DNA of 64,000 nucleotides from Pseudomonas grandcourensis (GTDB lineage Bacteria; Pseudomonadota; Gammaproteobacteria; Pseudomonadales; Pseudomonadaceae): contig NZ_CP150919.1 in the NCBI RefSeq assembly GCF_039909015.1, positions 1,030,501 through 1,094,500 of the forward strand, written 5' to 3'. Made by a program: the position numbers and the translations under genes. Every line of letters begins with the position of its first letter. Within the stretch, counting starts at the first letter, position 1. The notes beneath the pieces were generated by a model. That model made no database searches and was not told the DNA's origin. It saw nothing but the letters and a program-made list of their open reading frames with translations. Shown in pieces: positions 18,166 to 26,875 of this stretch.

Positions 18166-19113
18166 ATGAGCCGTCAATTGCACGCCCAGACGTATGTCTG
18201 GCTGAACGTGTTTGCCTGTGCCGCGCGGCACCTGTCGTTCACCCGCTGCGCCGAAGAGCTGCACATCACACCGGGGGCCGTCAGCCAGCAGATCCGCCAG
18301 CTGGAAGAGCGCCTGGGCTTTCGCCTGTTTCACCGCCGCGCCCGCGGAGTGGAGCTGAGCGCAGAGGGCCAGCGCCTGGCCATTACCGTCAACGAGGCCT
18401 TTGGCAGCATCGACGCGGAATTGCGGCGACTGGATGCGGGCATGATCAGCGGGATTCTGCGGGTGCGTTCGATTCCGTCGTTCCTGAGCAAATGGCTGAC
18501 GCCGCGCCTGCCGCGCTTGCAGCAGCGTTTTCCGGACATCCAGTTGCGCCTGGTGGCCGAGGACAGCAGCGTGCCGTTGCATGAAGGCGACTTCGACCTG
18601 GCGATCGACCTGAACGACGGCAGCTACCCGGGGCTGTTATCCACAGCCTTGCTGGATGAACAGATTTTTCCGGTGTGCGCGCCGAGCCTGTTGCGTGGTC
18701 GGCCGCCACTGCACGGTCCGGCAGACCTGATGCACTTTCCCTTGCTGCACGACATCACCGCCTGGCGCGGCAGCTATGAGTACGCGGAATGGGAGTTTTA
18801 CCTCAATGCCATCGGCTTCGAGGGTGCGGATGTGCGACGCGGGCATACCTTCAATCGCAATCACCTGACCATCGAAGCGGCCATCGCCGGCATGGGCGTG
18901 GCGATTGCCCGACGAACCTTGCTCAATGATGAGTTGGAACGTGGTGCCTTGATCGTGCCGTTTGGCCTGGCGGTGCCCAATCACAAACGCTACATGCTGC
19001 TTTACGCACCGGGGGCTTTGAGCCATCCGGGTGTGCGCGCGGTGCACGATTGGTTGGTGGAGGAGGCGGGTGCTTTTCGCAGTCTGCACCCGCTGGGGGA
19101 GCAGCAAATGTGA
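18166..19113 (+). CDS. LysR-family transcriptional regulator (GcvA/DsdC-like)
   Basis: This 315-residue LysR protein has an N-terminal helix-turn-helix (about residues 10-65, 'LSFTRCAEELHITPGAVSQQ') and a C-terminal periplasmic-binding-protein-like effector domain. The sequence is closest in feel to GcvA and DsdC, which control glycine and serine catabolism. It is divergent from the L-serine dehydratase gene, so serine-responsive activation of that gene is the simplest inference. Confidence 0.88.
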   Translation: MSRQLHAQTYVWLNVFACAARHLSFTRCAEELHITPGAVSQQIRQLEERLGFRLFHRRARGVELSAEGQRLAITVNEAFGSIDAELRRLDAGMISGILRVRSIPSFLSKWLTPRLPRLQQRFPDIQLRLVAEDSSVPLHEGDFDLAIDLNDGSYPGLLSTALLDEQIFPVCAPSLLRGRPPLHGPADLMHFPLLHDITAWRGSYEYAEWEFYLNAIGFEGADVRRGHTFNRNHLTIEAAIAGMGVAIARRTLLNDELERGALIVPFGLAVPNHKRYMLLYAPGALSHPGVRAVHDWLVEEAGAFRSLHPLGEQQM

Positions 19114-19182
19114 GCAATTATTACGTAAGAGCAGGGCGACCCAACTCCCGACATTAACAGCGCTTTTGCTCGTTGTCCGACT

Positions 19183-19210
19183 TTTTTTGCGTATGAATAT
19201 TTATCTTTTT
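19183..19210 (+). promoter_or_regulatory. Possible Fur-like box upstream of the HPF/RaiA-like gene
   Basis: TTTTTGCGTATGA followed by ATATTTATC occurs here and again, with one small insertion, at about 19895-19916 before the FecI-type sigma factor. The second copy fits a Fur box (13 of 19 positions). This copy lies about 120 bases before the HPF/RaiA-like start. Fur binding is inferred from resemblance only. Confidence 0.4.
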
Positions 19211-19327
19211 TCAGGGGTTGAATTGTTCAGCGTACAGACCGATTGTGTAAGCAAGAGGTCACGGTGATGACGCCCAAGGGCTTAGCTGACCGGCCTCTCG
19301 CGAGCTAGCTGAAATAAGGGATGAACT

Positions 19328-19735
19328 ATGCAAATCCAAGTCAATAGCGATAACCATATTCAAGGCAGTAAACGACTGGAGGAGTGGGTACGTACGACCA
19401 TTGAGAGCACGCTCGAACGCTACGAAGAGGACCTGACACGAATCGAGGTTCATCTGCGGGACGAGAACGGCGAGAAGCCGGGTCCCCACGACATGCGCTG
19501 CCAGCTGGAGGCGCGGCCAAAAGGCCATCAACCGGTTTCCGTCACCCATAAAGCCTCCACCATGGAGCAGGCGATCGACGGAGCGGCCACCAAACTTGAA
19601 CATGCGCTGGAGCATATGTTCGGCAAATTACGCGGCAAACGAGCCAATGTGGTGCCCATCGAGAGTGGCGCCCATGCCGACCAGCTGCTGGAAGAAGAGT
19701 TTCTGGAAAACGAACAGGCAGCGCTTAACGGCTGA
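19328..19735 (+). CDS. HPF/RaiA family ribosome-associated protein
   Basis: This 135-residue protein matches the HPF/RaiA (sigma-54 modulation) fold: 'MQIQVNSDNHIQGSKRL', 'RYEEDLTRIEVHLRDENGEK' and a final helix 'AIDGAATKLEHALEHMFGKL'. These proteins bind ribosomes in stationary phase. It is divergent in sequence from the classic Hpf of the rpoN operon and has an extra acidic tail, so it is a paralogue. AATAAGGGATGAACT precedes the ATG. It ends at a strong terminator. A Fur-like motif lies upstream. Confidence 0.8.
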   Translation: MQIQVNSDNHIQGSKRLEEWVRTTIESTLERYEEDLTRIEVHLRDENGEKPGPHDMRCQLEARPKGHQPVSVTHKASTMEQAIDGAATKLEHALEHMFGKLRGKRANVVPIESGAHADQLLEEEFLENEQAALNG

Positions 19736-19764
19736 CACCTGATTCACTTTTTTACCTTCCCATG

Positions 19765-19799
19765 AAAACGGGCCTGCATTGCAGGCCCGTTTTGTTTTC
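19765..19799 (+). terminator. Terminator of the HPF/RaiA-like gene
   Basis: AAAACGGGCCTGCA and TGCAGGCCCGTTTT form a 14-bp stem with a near-absent loop. TTGTTTT follows. It lies 30 bases past the stop codon. Confidence 0.85.
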
Positions 19800-19903
19800 G
19801 GTGGCTTTTGGATTCCATGGCCATTGGCTGGCTCTGGGGGCAGCCAGGTTTGCGGTGCAGCCAATGGGCGAAACAGGGAGCTGCACCCGATCTTTTTGCG
19901 TAT

Positions 19904-19922
19904 GAGAATATTTATCATTAGT
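19904..19922 (+). promoter_or_regulatory. Fur-box-like sequence upstream of the FecI-type sigma gene
   Basis: The 19 bases GAGAATATTTATCATTAGT match the Fur consensus GATAATGATAATCATTATC at 13 positions. They sit 67 bases before the start of an iron-starvation sigma factor, the expected place for iron repression. Confidence 0.65.
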
Positions 19923-19988
19923 ATTGCGTCCTTGCCGGCCCCCTGACGCTGTCGTGGCCTCACCGGTTTTCAGATCGAAACATGAACG

Positions 19989-20561
19989 ATGATCACTTTG
20001 CCCCCCGACCCCCACGATATCGAACGCGATCAACCGCGCGGCGACCGTGCGCATTTTCTCCAGGTGTTTCTCTCCCAGCGTTCGCAAATGGAAGCACTGG
20101 TGAGTCGGCGTGTCGGTTGCCGGGCGACGGCGGCTGACCTGGTACAGGATTTGTTCCTGCGTTTCTGGCGGCGGCCGCTGGTGCAGGTCGAGGAACTCAG
20201 CACCTACTTGCTGCGCTGCGCCGGCAACATCGCCATCGATCACTTGCGCAGTGAAGGCACGCGGGTCCGGGCCAGCGAAGGCTTGATGGTCGAACCGCCG
20301 GACAGCCACGGCAGCGGTCCGCAAGCGGCGCTGGAGGCGGGCAACGATTTGCGCCACGTCGAAGCCGCGTTGCGTGCCTTGCCGGAGCGTACGCGGCAGA
20401 TCTTCTTGCTCAATCGCATTCACGGGCGCAAATACGCCGAGATCGCCAAGGCCATGGGCTTGTCCCAAAGTGCCGTGGAAAAACATATGATGCGCGCCCT
20501 CGAAGCCTGCAAGGCCAGCCTTCGAGAACCCGAACCGCGTACGCCAGGGAAAGCACCGTGA
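19989..20561 (+). CDS. FecI-type ECF sigma factor
   Basis: This 190-residue sigma-70 family protein has region 2 ('AADLVQDLFLRFWRRP', 'TYLLRCAGNIAIDHLRSEG') and region 4 ('LPERTRQIFLLNRIHGRKYA' and 'LSQSAVEKHMMRALEAC'). It belongs to the iron-starvation sigma group, which receives a signal from a TonB-dependent receptor through FecR and transcribes the receptor gene. The order sigma, anti-sigma, receptor is preserved here. Its stop overlaps the FecR gene start by 4 bases. A Fur-like box lies upstream. Confidence 0.92.
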   Translation: MITLPPDPHDIERDQPRGDRAHFLQVFLSQRSQMEALVSRRVGCRATAADLVQDLFLRFWRRPLVQVEELSTYLLRCAGNIAIDHLRSEGTRVRASEGLMVEPPDSHGSGPQAALEAGNDLRHVEAALRALPERTRQIFLLNRIHGRKYAEIAKAMGLSQSAVEKHMMRALEACKASLREPEPRTPGKAP

Positions 20562-21547
20562 GCCACTTCGAACGCGTCATTCCGACGCCCGCGCAGGAGC
20601 AGGCCGCGCTGACCTGGCTGAGTTTGTTGCATGACCAGCCCAGCAGCGGTGACCAGGCGACGTTCAGCCAATGGTTGCAGGCCGACCCCGCCCATGCCGA
20701 GGCCTATGCTCAGGCGCAAGTGCTGTGGGAGTTGAGCGAAGGGCCGGCGCGCACGCTCGCCGATGAAGACGCTTTTGCCTTGCAGGGCTATCTCAATTCC
20801 ATGGACAAGCCGCGGCGCAGCACGCTCGGGCGCTGGTCCGGTGCGCTGGCGATGGCCGCGTGTCTGCTGTTGATGATCAGTCTCGGCACGGGCTGGCAGC
20901 CGATGCGCTGGATGGACGACCTGGGGGCGGATTACGTCTCGGCTCCGGGGGAAATTCGCACCGTCACCCTGGCCGATCAGTCGCAGGTGACACTGGATGC
21001 CGACAGCGCCATCGCCGTGGATTTCAGTCGCGGTGAGCGGCACGTGCAACTTCGTCGCGGCGCCGGTTTTTTCAGCGTGACGCATACGGGGGAACCCTTT
21101 GTGGTGGACGCCGAGAAGGGGCAGGCGCGGGTCCTGGGCACGCAGTTTGAAGTCCGTTTGCAGCCCCACGGCGCGCAGGTCACGGTGTTGTCGGGACGGG
21201 TTGGCGTGACGGCGGACCAAAACGCCGAACAGCAAATCCTCACCGCCGGCCAGCAAGTGACCTATGGCAAAGGCACAGCGGAAAAACTTCACTCGGTGGA
21301 CAGCGAAGCGCAGTTGGCCTGGCGCCAGGGCTGGCTCAATTACTACAAGGCGACGTTGGCCGATGTGGTGCAGGATCTGGCGCGCTATTACCCCGGACGG
21401 ATCTTGATACTCAACGATGAACTGGCGATGCGGCGGGTCAGTGGCAGCTTTCCGAGCAGGAACCCGCAGGCGGTGTTGAGTTCGTTGCAGGGGGTGTTGG
21501 GGTTTGAGCAACATCAGGCGTTGGGGCATCTGATTATTTTGCGTTGA
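20558..21547 (+). CDS. FecR-type anti-sigma regulator
   Basis: This 329-residue inner-membrane protein has an N-terminal cytoplasmic DUF4880-like part ('ALTWLSLLHDQPSSGDQA'), a single transmembrane helix (about residues 95-112), and a periplasmic FecR domain ('VSAPGEIRTVTLADQSQVTL', 'LGTQFEVRL', 'VLSGRVGV'). It relays the siderophore signal from the receptor to the sigma factor. Translation begins with GTG at 20558, overlapping the sigma gene stop (GTGA), which suggests translational coupling. Confidence 0.92.
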   Translation: MSHFERVIPTPAQEQAALTWLSLLHDQPSSGDQATFSQWLQADPAHAEAYAQAQVLWELSEGPARTLADEDAFALQGYLNSMDKPRRSTLGRWSGALAMAACLLLMISLGTGWQPMRWMDDLGADYVSAPGEIRTVTLADQSQVTLDADSAIAVDFSRGERHVQLRRGAGFFSVTHTGEPFVVDAEKGQARVLGTQFEVRLQPHGAQVTVLSGRVGVTADQNAEQQILTAGQQVTYGKGTAEKLHSVDSEAQLAWRQGWLNYYKATLADVVQDLARYYPGRILILNDELAMRRVSGSFPSRNPQAVLSSLQGVLGFEQHQALGHLIILR

Positions 21548-21554
21548 ATCGACC

Positions 21555-21600
21555 GGCCCCATCGCGAGCTTGCTCCGGGCGGCGATCCGACGATGGGGCC
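21555..21600. repeat. REP-like palindrome between fecR and the receptor gene
   Basis: GGCCCCATCG and CGATGGGGCC are exact inverted arms 26 bases apart. The enclosed sequence begins CGAGCTTGCT, as in REP elements, but the second arm is degenerate. It could act as a transcript-stabilising hairpin or partial terminator between the two genes. Confidence 0.55.
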
Positions 21601-21732
21601 AGTTCAAACACCACATCGCCCTGAGTAAAAATATTTTCAAATTTTTGCTGAGGTAAACCCGATTGCCATCCGTGTAGTGACTGAAACTGCGAGTCATTCG
21701 CATCCGTTGCGGTTCTACACAGGTCATGAGTC

Positions 21733-24162
21733 ATGAAGTCCAGGGCAAAATCGGGTTCGTTCAAACAATGGTTGGGTGTGTCTGCGTTGAGCTTTTCGGC
21801 AATGGCGTTGTTGCCGCTGAGCGTAGCGCTGGCCGCAGAGGTGGGCAGCAGTCAGCCCCGCGGGCAATTCAATTTCGCGTTGGCTGCCAAACCGCTGCCC
21901 CAGGCCCTGAGTGATTTCAGCCGGGTGACCGGTATCAGCGTCGTCTACACCGATGAAGCGCCTTATGGCCTGAATGCGCCGGCGGTCAACGGCCAGATGA
22001 GCGCCGAACAGGCCCTGCAACGTCTGCTCACCGGTTCGGGTTTGACCTTCCGTCGCACCGACGGCCACACCTTCGCACTGGAACCGCGGCCAACCGAAGG
22101 CGCATTGAATCTCGGCGCGACCACCATCACCTCGTCGATCGATGACTCCATGAGCTACCAGCCGCCACCGACCTCTTCGGTGATGCGCTCTTCGGCCCCG
22201 ATTCAGGAAATCCCGCAGACCATCAACGTCATCCCGGCCCAGGTCATCCGCGACCAGGCTCCGCGTAATCTCGATGACGCCCTGGCCAATGTCAGCGGCA
22301 TCACCCAGGCCAACACTTTGGGCAGCACCCAGGACTCGGTGATGGTCCGCGGCTTCGGCGACAACCGTAACGGCTCGATCATGCGCGACGGCATGCCGAT
22401 CGTGCAGGGGCGTGGCCTCAACGCCAGCGTGGACCGGGTCGAAGTGCTCAAGGGTCCAGCCTCGTTGCTCTATGGAATCCAGGATCCGGGTGGCGTGGTC
22501 AACATGGTCAGCAAGAAGCCCGAGCTTGAGCAGTACAACGCGCTGACCGCGCGCGGTTCGAGTTATGGCGACGGCAAGAACGGCAGCGGCGGCGGTCTCG
22601 ACAGCACCGGAGCCCTCGGCGATTCCGGGCTGGCCTACCGCATGGTGCTGGACTACGAAGATGAAGATTACTGGCGCAACTTCGGTGTGCATCGCGAGAG
22701 CCTGATCGCGCCATCGCTGGCCTGGTACGGCGAAAGTACCAGCCTGCTGTTTTCCTATGAGCACCGCGAATTCCTCACACCGTTCGACCGCGGCACGCTG
22801 ATCGATCCACGGACCAACCATCCGCTGGACATCTCGCGCAACGAGCGCCTCGACGAGCCGTTCAACAACATGGAAGGGCGCTCGGACCTCTATCACTTCG
22901 AGGCCGACCACGAACTCAACGACAACTGGAAAGCCCATTTCGGCTACAGCTGGAACCGCGAAACCTACGACGCCAGCCAGGTGCGCGTGACCGCCATCGA
23001 CACCAAAAAGGGCACCCTGACCCGCAGCATGGACGGCACCCAGAATGCGATCAGTACCGACCGCTTCACCACCGCCAGCCTGGAAGGCAACGTGAATGTG
23101 CTCGGCATGCAGCACGACCTGCTGTTCGGCATCGACGACGAATACCGCAAGATCTACCGCGAAGACCTGATCCGCCAGAAAAGCCGCACCCAGTTCAGCT
23201 ACGTGAACCCGATCTATGGGCAGGAAGTGCCTGGCACTACCGTCAGTGCACCCGACAGTGCGCAGACCGATGAACTGCGCAGCGATTCGGTCTTCTTCCA
23301 GGACTCCATCCACCTCACCGACCAGTGGATTCTGGTGGCCGGCGCGCGTTTCCAGATGTACGACCAATACGCCGGCAAGGGTGTGCCGTTCCACGCCAAC
23401 ACCGACAGCAACGGGCAGAAATGGGTACCGCGCGCTGGCCTTGTGTACAAGTACACCGATGCCTTGTCGTTCTACGGCAGCTACACCGAGTCGTTCAAAC
23501 CCAACTCCACCATTGCGCCATTGAGCGGCAGCAGTACCGTGCTTGACGGTGGTATGGCACCGGAAGAAGCCAAGTCCTGGGAGCTGGGTGCCAAGCTCGA
23601 TCTGCCGGGCCGCATCACCGGTAACATCGCACTGTTCGACATCAAGAAACGCAATGTGCTGGTGGCCAACTCCGAAGGCCCGACCACGATTTACAGTGCC
23701 GCCGGCGAAGTGCGTTCCCGTGGCCTGGAAGTGGACCTGAGCGGTCAGCTCAGCGATCGCTGGAGCATGATCGGCAGCTATGCCTACACCGATGCCGAAG
23801 TCACCGAAGACCCGGACTACAAAGGCAATCAACTGCAAAACGTGGCGAAGAACAGCGGCTCGCTCTCGGCCGTCTACGACTTCGGCAGCGTCATTGGCGG
23901 CGACCAACTGCGGGTCGGCGCCGGGGCGCGTTATGTGGGTGAGCGCGCGGGCAACGCGATAAACGATTTCGACCTGCCGAGCTACACCGTGGCTGATGCG
24001 TTCGCCACCTACGACACCAAGGTTGAAGGGCAGAAGGTCAAGTTCCAGCTCAACGTGAAGAACCTGTTCGACCGCACCTACTACACCTCGGCGGCGAGTC
24101 GGTTCTTTGTTTCGATGGGGGATTCGCGGCAGGTGACGTTGTCGAGCACTTTGGAGTTTTGA
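21733..24162 (+). CDS. TonB-dependent siderophore receptor with N-terminal signalling domain
   Basis: This 809-residue outer-membrane receptor imports a ferric siderophore and signals. After a signal peptide (cleavage near 'SVALAAE') comes a secretin/TonB N-terminal (STN) signalling domain ('FNFALAAKPLPQALSDFSRV', about residues 40-115). The plug follows ('EIPQTINVIPAQVI', 'VMVRGFGDNRNGSIMRDGMP', 'RVEVLKGPASLLYG'), then a 22-strand barrel ending in aromatic 'STLEF'. The layout resembles FpvA/FiuA/FoxA-type transducers. Hydroxamate (FiuA/FoxA-like) substrates are plausible, but specificity cannot be fixed from sequence alone. It is probably transcribed by the adjacent FecI-type sigma factor. 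Confidence 0.93.
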   Translation: MKSRAKSGSFKQWLGVSALSFSAMALLPLSVALAAEVGSSQPRGQFNFALAAKPLPQALSDFSRVTGISVVYTDEAPYGLNAPAVNGQMSAEQALQRLLTGSGLTFRRTDGHTFALEPRPTEGALNLGATTITSSIDDSMSYQPPPTSSVMRSSAPIQEIPQTINVIPAQVIRDQAPRNLDDALANVSGITQANTLGSTQDSVMVRGFGDNRNGSIMRDGMPIVQGRGLNASVDRVEVLKGPASLLYGIQDPGGVVNMVSKKPELEQYNALTARGSSYGDGKNGSGGGLDSTGALGDSGLAYRMVLDYEDEDYWRNFGVHRESLIAPSLAWYGESTSLLFSYEHREFLTPFDRGTLIDPRTNHPLDISRNERLDEPFNNMEGRSDLYHFEADHELNDNWKAHFGYSWNRETYDASQVRVTAIDTKKGTLTRSMDGTQNAISTDRFTTASLEGNVNVLGMQHDLLFGIDDEYRKIYREDLIRQKSRTQFSYVNPIYGQEVPGTTVSAPDSAQTDELRSDSVFFQDSIHLTDQWILVAGARFQMYDQYAGKGVPFHANTDSNGQKWVPRAGLVYKYTDALSFYGSYTESFKPNSTIAPLSGSSTVLDGGMAPEEAKSWELGAKLDLPGRITGNIALFDIKKRNVLVANSEGPTTIYSAAGEVRSRGLEVDLSGQLSDRWSMIGSYAYTDAEVTEDPDYKGNQLQNVAKNSGSLSAVYDFGSVIGGDQLRVGAGARYVGERAGNAINDFDLPSYTVADAFATYDTKVEGQKVKFQLNVKNLFDRTYYTSAASRFFVSMGDSRQVTLSSTLEF

Positions 24163-24182
24163 CGACAGACTGCGTTATCGTT

Positions 24183-24204
24183 CATCGCGAGCCTGCTCGC
24201 GAAG
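24183..24204. repeat. Single REP palindrome
   Basis: CATCGCGAGCCTGCTCGCGAAG is one REP core without a partner. It lies between the receptor gene and the convergent AraC-type regulator gene. Confidence 0.75.
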
Positions 24205-24234
24205 GCGGTAATTGTGGCGCCGAAGAACCCGCGT

Positions 24235-25110
24235 CTAGCGCAAAAACGCCTGCCGATACTCACCGGGCGTCCCGCCAAGTGACTGGCGAAAGCGGTTGGT
24301 GAAATGGCTGGCACTGGAAAAACCGCAAGCCAAGGCAATGTCGCCTAGCGGCTGCGAGGTCGTGCGCAGCAACTCCCGCGCCCGGTTCAGACGCCGCGCC
24401 AGCACGTACTGGTGGGGTGGCAAGCCGAAGCTTTCGCGGAACATCCGCGCGAAGTGGTATTCGGATAATGCGCACAACGCCGCCAATTGACCGAGGCTGA
24501 TGGCCTCGTCCAGGTGGCTGTCGATGAACTCCACCAGATGCCGACGCTGATGCGCGGCCAGCCCGCCTTTAAGGCGCAGGCCCTGACGCGCGTTGACCTG
24601 GCTGAGCAGGGCATGGCTGAGCAGCTCGTGGGCCAGGCTGCTGGTCAGCAGTCGTTCGCCCGGCTCCTCCCAGTTCAGGGTGATCAATTGCCGAAAGCGC
24701 AGCGCCTGCTGCGGATCATCGAGAAAGGTCTGCTCGCGCAGCTGCATTTCCCGTGGTTCGCGATCGAGCAGGGTGACGCAGCCGAGGGCAAATTGTTCGG
24801 GGCTGAAATACAGGTGTGCCAGGCGAATATCGCCGTTGATTACCCAGCCTGACTGGTGATCGGCGGGCAGGATGCACAGTTTGTCCGGACCTCCCTTGTT
24901 GTCGGGTTGATCTCGGCGGAAGGTGCCGGTGCCGCCGGCCAGATAGCAGGACAACGTGTGATGGCTGGGCGCTTCGTATTCCTGGGCGTCGTGGTGATTG
25001 CTCCACAAGGCTGCAGACAAGCCGTCACCGAGTTCGGCACTGTGCTCGAGACGAGCATTGGGCGAGCGGTTGAGGGCTTGAAAGACTTGCAGGTTGTCCA
25101 GTGCGGCCAT
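24235..25110 (-). CDS. AraC-family transcriptional regulator
   Basis: This 291-residue protein has a cupin-like N-terminal sensing half ('HHTLSCYLAGGTGTFRR', 'LPADHQSGWVI') and a C-terminal AraC/XylS domain with two helix-turn-helix units ('ISLGQLAALCALSEYHFARM' and 'LGDIALACGFSSASHFTNRF'). The ATG at 25110 follows GGAGAGAACCCAT; upstream in-frame codons are outside the usual family start. It is divergent from a DMT transporter gene and may regulate it. Confidence 0.9.
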   Translation of the reverse strand: MAALDNLQVFQALNRSPNARLEHSAELGDGLSAALWSNHHDAQEYEAPSHHTLSCYLAGGTGTFRRDQPDNKGGPDKLCILPADHQSGWVINGDIRLAHLYFSPEQFALGCVTLLDREPREMQLREQTFLDDPQQALRFRQLITLNWEEPGERLLTSSLAHELLSHALLSQVNARQGLRLKGGLAAHQRRHLVEFIDSHLDEAISLGQLAALCALSEYHFARMFRESFGLPPHQYVLARRLNRARELLRTTSQPLGDIALACGFSSASHFTNRFRQSLGGTPGEYRQAFLR

Positions 25111-25247
25111 ATGGGTTCTCTCCAACGCCTTGCATCCTACTCCGTAGACGCGTGCCTGCCAGCCTGCCGCCGGACAAAAGCGCAAGTTTATGCAAGTGAG
25201 CCAGGGCGTAGCGCCGGACACTGGGCTCCTATCGAGGAGCCTTAGTC

Positions 25248-26150
25248 ATGAACCTTTCTTTGTACCTGCTGACCGTGCTGATCTGGGGTACCACCTGGAT
25301 TGCCTTGAAATGGCAACTGGGCGTGGTGGCCATTCCCGTGTCGATCGTCTATCGCTTCGGCCTCGCCGCGCTGGTGCTGTTCGTGATCCTGCTGCTCAGC
25401 CGACGCCTGCAAGTGATGAACCGTCGCGGGCACCTGATCTGCCTGGCTCAGGGCCTGTGCCTGTTCTGCGTCAACTTCATGTGCTTCCTCACGGCGAGCC
25501 AGTGGATCCCCAGCGGTCTGGTGGCCGTGGTGTTTTCCACCGCCACCCTGTGGAATGCCCTCAACGCGCGGGTGTTCTTCGGTCAGAAAATCGCCCGCAA
25601 TGTGTTGATGGGCGGCGCGTTGGGCCTGCTGGGGCTGGGGCTGCTGTTCTGGCCGGAACTGGCCGGGCATACCGCCAGCCCGGAAACCTTGCTCGGTCTC
25701 GGTCTGGCCCTGTGCGGCACCTTGTGTTTCTCGGCGGGCAACATGCTTTCGAGCCTGCAGCAGAAGGCCGGTCTCAGGCCGCTGACCACCAATGCCTGGG
25801 GCATGGCCTACGGGGCCGCGATGCTCACGGTGTGGTGCCTGGTCAAAGGCATTCCCTTCGACATGGAGATGAGCGCGCGCTACATCGGCTCACTGTTGTA
25901 CCTGGTGATTCCGGGATCGGTGATCGGTTTCACTGCCTACCTGACCCTGGTCGGCCGCATGGGGCCTGAGCGGGCTGCGTATTGCACGGTGCTGTTTCCG
26001 GTGGTGGCGCTCAACGTGTCAGCGTTCGCCGAGGGTTATCAGTGGACGATGCCGGCACTGTTGGGGCTGGTGTTGGTGATGTTGGGCAATGTATTGGTGT
26101 TTCGCAAGCCCAAACCACGCTTGGTACAGGGGAGTGGCAAGCTCGCTTGA
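25248..26150 (+). CDS. EamA-family (DMT) transporter
   Basis: This 300-residue protein has ten hydrophobic segments and two EamA repeats. Typical motifs are 'LIWGTTWIALKWQLG' in the first helix and 'SGLVAVVFSTATLWNALNA' in the third to fourth. Family members export amino acids or other metabolites, and no substrate is evident. GAGGAGCC precedes the ATG. Divergent from the AraC regulator, it may be that protein's target. Confidence 0.9.
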   Translation: MNLSLYLLTVLIWGTTWIALKWQLGVVAIPVSIVYRFGLAALVLFVILLLSRRLQVMNRRGHLICLAQGLCLFCVNFMCFLTASQWIPSGLVAVVFSTATLWNALNARVFFGQKIARNVLMGGALGLLGLGLLFWPELAGHTASPETLLGLGLALCGTLCFSAGNMLSSLQQKAGLRPLTTNAWGMAYGAAMLTVWCLVKGIPFDMEMSARYIGSLLYLVIPGSVIGFTAYLTLVGRMGPERAAYCTVLFPVVALNVSAFAEGYQWTMPALLGLVLVMLGNVLVFRKPKPRLVQGSGKLA

Positions 26151-26177
26151 AGTAACGTTCATCGAGCGCTGAAGTCC

Positions 26178-26687
26178 TCAGTGCTCGACTTTGATCGCAA
26201 TATAAATCATCAGCGGTAGTATGAAATCGACAATATGCCGGGTCCAGTCTTTGTAACTCCAGGCTTGTGATTGGTCCATGTTGAACCATTCCACACCGAT
26301 CACTTGAAAGCCGACATAGTAAAGCAGGAGTGCAATGAGCAGTCCAATGATCGCGGGCTTCTTGGCCTCGTGAAATTCTTCTGCGCTGCTATTCAGGTTT
26401 TTATAAAGATAACAGGTGCCGATCATGAAAAAGAGCGTGTAGATAACCTCAAGTGTAATGATGAGCCAGTAGATGCGGTGATGGAGCATGTGCGAGGTAA
26501 TGGCCCTGTAGCTGTACCTCCCGTCGTCACCTGTGCTCTCCATGCTCAGGATGTTACTGATGTTTTCGTAGTTGGTTGCGTAGTCTGAAAAGTTGCTGTA
26601 CATCACCAGCAATCCAAAAATGCTTATGAATAACATTAGTGTGGCTTTGCTGAAGCGTATAACTTGATTTGTCGTAAGTTGATTCAA
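26178..26687 (-). CDS. DUF2165 family membrane protein
   Basis: This 169-residue protein has four transmembrane segments (about residues 12-31, 71-92, 112-129 and 148-164) and the DUF2165 pattern 'RFSKATLMLFISIFGLLVMY' and 'YYVGFQVIGVEWFNMDQS'. Function is unknown. Its codons are AT-richer than its neighbours. AAAGGAGATCATCAC precedes the ATG, giving a strong ribosome-binding site. Confidence 0.85.
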   Translation of the reverse strand: MNQLTTNQVIRFSKATLMLFISIFGLLVMYSNFSDYATNYENISNILSMESTGDDGRYSYRAITSHMLHHRIYWLIITLEVIYTLFFMIGTCYLYKNLNSSAEEFHEAKKPAIIGLLIALLLYYVGFQVIGVEWFNMDQSQAWSYKDWTRHIVDFILPLMIYIAIKVEH

Positions 26688-26843
26688 TGTGATGATCTCC
26701 TTTATTGTTCCAGTTGTGCCGGGGTAAGTAAGGAGAGTCTAGCGTGTGGTTTTATCGTTTGTTTATTGACTGAATTGCAGGGTGTGTATTCAGACAGCTT
26801 TCTGACAGGTTGAGATTAATACTGCTTTATTCTTGGCATTAAA

Positions 26844-26875
26844 GGGCAGGTGCTGATAACGCCTGCCCGTTTTTT
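26844..26875. terminator. Hairpin next to the 2-hydroxyacid dehydrogenase gene end
   Basis: GGGCAGGTG pairs with CGCCTGCCC (one G-U) around a 7-base loop. The TTTTTT run lies on the plus-strand side and abuts the dehydrogenase stop codon; on the minus strand only CTTT follows. Orientation is therefore ambiguous, but by position it most likely ends the minus-strand dehydrogenase transcript. Confidence 0.5.

Noticed and set aside
21724..23907. A 727-codon minus-strand frame antisense to the TonB receptor gene
   Set aside because: The receptor is certain from its STN, plug and barrel motifs; the antisense translation has low-complexity composition and no ribosome-binding site.
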